From Bacteroidales bacterium UBA5429 (GTDB lineage: Bacteria > Bacteroidota > Bacteroidia > Bacteroidales > WCHB1-69), in the NCBI GenBank assembly GCA_002427605.1, contig DIRT01000026.1, forward strand, positions 9,448-26,862: a stretch of DNA of 17,415 nt, in the 5' to 3' direction. Below the pieces are notes generated by a model that was not told where the DNA came from, did not search any database, and worked only from the letters and a program-made list of their open reading frames with translations. Position 1 is the first letter of the stretch. Each line of letters opens with the position of its first letter. This document shows positions 15,469 to 17,415 of this stretch, in pieces. A program made the translations under genes and the position numbers.

Positions 15469-17415
15469 TTATTTAACTTTCATAACCTTTTTAATGATCA
15501 CTCCATTTTCACTATTCAAGTGGAGCAGATAGATTCCGGAACTCAATTCTTGTAAATCAATTGTTTCGGATTGGTTTGCAACTTTACCTGACATCAACAT
15601 TCTGCCATATTGATCATACAATTGGTAAGAATTAATTTCTAGCGACGCAGAGTTGTTGATCCATTGCATAGATCCTTGAGTAGGATTAGGATAGATTTGG
15701 ATTTGTTGAGCTTCATATTCGCTGATACCAACGGTGATTTCATACTCAACGGTGGCAATTTCACTGGGGAGCATATCTGTTTTGTAAGCGATCGCTTTAA
15801 CAGTGTATACGCCTGCTTGAAGTGTGAATTCTCCGGAGTAGAGTGTGCTCGCATCGCTGGGTTCAGTGCCGTCAGTGGTGTAGTAGATTGTAGCATCGGG
15901 AGTTGCACAAGCGATAGTTATGGAAAGAGGTTCATTGTAAGTTCCTCCGGCAGGTGTGAACGTAGGAGTAGCAACTTGATCAGGTTCAACGGTTACTTCA
16001 ACAATATCGTTATTGTCTCTCGGAGCAATTTGGAAATTGGTGTTGAATCTGAGGATAAATCCTGTTACATCAGCCTGGAATCCTTCTGGAATGGTCATAT
16101 CCAAAGTTCTGTGTACATTGCGACAAGCCATACTGTTTCCATCTTGAGTAAAATTAACATTGGTAGTGCTGGTTGTGTTAAATAGTCCGGCACTGAATGT
16201 TACATTCTCAATGGTAACCAATTTGGACTCGTATAAACCATAATTGTCGATAATATCTTCAACGGTTACAACAGTCGGAGTAACTGCTCCTTCATTATCA
16301 GTAGAGGCTGCCCAATCGGTTAGAGGGATCATTTGTGTTAATCCGTTGTACACGTTGCAGGTACCGATAATTCCACCCTCAATGATATCACCATTAACAT
16401 ATTCGTTAGTGATTAAGCTGGTGCTGTTATCGAACACCAATAGGGATGCGGTTTCATCAGTGATATAGATATAACGTCCGCTTCTGAACACAAAAGTAAC
16501 GTCACCTGTAATCTGGTAAGGAGTGTTGTTGGTAACTCCGTTGTTAGCTTCAATAAACTCTTCAATGGTATTAACCTGAGTGGGGAAAGTATAAGTTGCA
16601 CTTGCAATTCCGCTGCTGGTCATACCGGTTTTAACTGCGATAGCTTTTAGTGTAGTTGTTGTTGAGACTGTGACAGGAGTTGTGTAAAGTGTAGCATTTT
16701 CATCGGGCGTAGTTCCATCGGTAGTGTAGTAAATAGTTGCGTCTGCAGTAGCGGTAGTGATAGTTACCTGAACCGGAGCAAAGATATTTCCACCACCAGG
16801 ACTGAATATCGGTGTTGAAACCATGGTAGTTGGATCGAAATCAGTTAATTCTAGATTGTCAATATTAACACTTCTGGAGGCAGCTTCTTGTGGTTTAAAG
16901 ATTCTGATTCTCACAGTTCCTGCAACATTCACAGGAACAGTAGCTGAAAGCATGCCCTCAGTTTCATTCCATGCGGGTGCAGTAACACTGTTGTTAGGCA
17001 CATCATTCCAGGTTGTACCTTGGTCAGTTGAGTATTGTACATAAACTGTACCTCCGGCATGAGTTCCGTACGAAGCATAGCGGAATGAAACATCTCCGAT
17101 ACCGTTAGTGCGATCAAAATTCATTGTAATTTCATTGCCTGTAGAGTCATTTTGGTTTGCTCTCATTCGTACGGAACGAGTATCAATATAGCGGTCTCTT
17201 TCATCCATTGTAGTAAATCCTTTCACAAAGTATTCACCGGTAGCAAAAGTAAGAACAGCACCTTGATAACTACATGTTCCGGTAAGGTCTTCAAAATCTT
17301 CAAAGAAACTATCATCCTCTTCAATGAGTGCAAAAGTGTAATGAATGGTATGGTTGTCAGTTACGTTTTCAAATGTGTAGCTTGCAACAGGTGTCACTGA
17401 AATACCATCAATGAA
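15469..17415 (-). CDS. T9SS-secreted modular protein, C-terminal part (N terminus beyond window)
   Basis: The frame stays open to the window end. The first possible start inside (GTG at 17397) falls in the middle of a repeat, so the gene is cut and 648 codons are visible. Numbering from 17397, the order is: end of an InlB-like repeat (to about 23); a jelly-roll-like domain (about 30-187); a chitobiase/hexosaminidase C-terminal-type domain with ATIYYTTDGTTPDENATLY (about 192-272); an OB-fold-like domain (about 275-468); a second such domain with ATIYYTTDGTEPSDASTLY (about 475-556); and a classic T9SS type A sorting domain (560-642) with IYPNPTQG, YDQYGRMLMSGK, LSSGIYLLHL and the basic end KKVMKVK. 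The OB-like block resembles domains that accompany secreted nucleases in this phylum, but no catalytic domain is visible. It is probably a surface or secreted protein; the missing N-terminal part may hold the functional domain. Confidence 0.88.
   Translation of the reverse strand, partial: FIDGISVTPVASYTFENVTDNHTIHYTFALIEEDDSFFEDFEDLTGTCSYQGAVLTFATGEYFVKGFTTMDERDRYIDTRSVRMRANQNDSTGNEITMNFDRTNGIGDVSFRYASYGTHAGGTVYVQYSTDQGTTWNDVPNNSVTAPAWNETEGMLSATVPVNVAGTVRIRIFKPQEAASRSVNIDNLELTDFDPTTMVSTPIFSPGGGNIFAPVQVTITTATADATIYYTTDGTTPDENATLYTTPVTVSTTTTLKAIAVKTGMTSSGIASATYTFPTQVNTIEEFIEANNGVTNNTPYQITGDVTFVFRSGRYIYITDETASLLVFDNSTSLITNEYVNGDIIEGGIIGTCNVYNGLTQMIPLTDWAASTDNEGAVTPTVVTVEDIIDNYGLYESKLVTIENVTFSAGLFNTTSTTNVNFTQDGNSMACRNVHRTLDMTIPEGFQADVTGFILRFNTNFQIAPRDNNDIVEVTVEPDQVATPTFTPAGGTYNEPLSITIACATPDATIYYTTDGTEPSDASTLYSGEFTLQAGVYTVKAIAYKTDMLPSEIATVEYEITVGISEYEAQQIQIYPNPTQGSMQWINNSASLEINSYQLYDQYGRMLMSGKVANQSETIDLQELSSGIYLLHLNSENGVIIKKVMKVK
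17329..17415 (-). repeat. Partial InlB-like repeat shared with the giant protein
   Basis: The residues IDGISVTPVASYTFENVTDN, followed by HTIHYTF, closely match repeat 7 of the giant protein (VDGISQGAITSYTFTNVTAN, followed by HTI). The unit continues beyond the window, so the number of copies in this gene is unknown. Confidence 0.75.

Noticed and set aside
15664..16185. 173-codon open frame on the plus strand within the minus-strand T9SS gene
   Set aside because: Lies opposite clear domain-coding sequence. The translation is Ser/Ile/Val-rich shadow composition with no motif.
17395..17397. GTG as the start codon of the minus-strand gene
   Set aside because: The frame stays open upstream and encodes the beginning of an InlB-like repeat unit, so the gene runs past the window.

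Overview
The window looks like chromosomal DNA from an AT-rich member of the Bacteroidota, probably a Bacteroidales-type gut or anaerobic lineage. Three things point there. Two large secreted proteins end in type IX secretion (T9SS) sorting domains. Starts lack Shine-Dalgarno sequences. The promoters that can be seen carry the Bacteroidota -7 element TAnnTTTG rather than a sigma70 -10 box. The species cannot be named from the sequence alone.

Layout. (1) 1-313: AT-rich leader with a heptamer tandem repeat and a promoter for the next gene. (2) 314-2395: a stand-alone elongation factor G gene with its own terminator, away from the usual rpsL-rpsG-fusA-tuf cluster. (3) 2516-5730: an apparent three-gene unit of a methylguanine-DNA methyltransferase, a FecE-like ABC ATPase without its permease, and a secreted beta-helix protein that I read as a GH110 alpha-1,3-galactosidase. 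The last two overlap by ATGA. (4) 5986-12330: a 2114-residue T9SS surface protein with three tandem jelly-roll/Fn3 modules, a fourth jelly roll, about nine InlB-like B-repeats, an Fn3 domain and a sorting domain. (5) 12502-15120: rpsO and pnp in their conserved order, separated by a strong intrinsic terminator. (6) 15121-15468: a convergent intergenic region with two terminators, an imperfect inverted-repeat element and a second heptamer tandem repeat. (7) 15469-17415, minus strand: the C-terminal part of another T9SS protein, cut by the window end, whose first visible residues are the same InlB-like repeat as in the giant protein.

How the parts fit. fusA, rpsO and pnp are translation and RNA-turnover housekeeping genes. 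The accessory content is cell-surface biology: two repeat-built T9SS proteins on either side of rpsO-pnp, and a periplasmic or secreted glycosidase likely to act on alpha-galactosyl glycans. I do not see a clearly undescribed multi-gene system. The best leads are the mixed repair/ABC/GH110 operon, the non-str EF-G copy, the shared repeat modules of the two surface proteins, and a family of G/C-tract intergenic hairpins that seem to serve as terminators.
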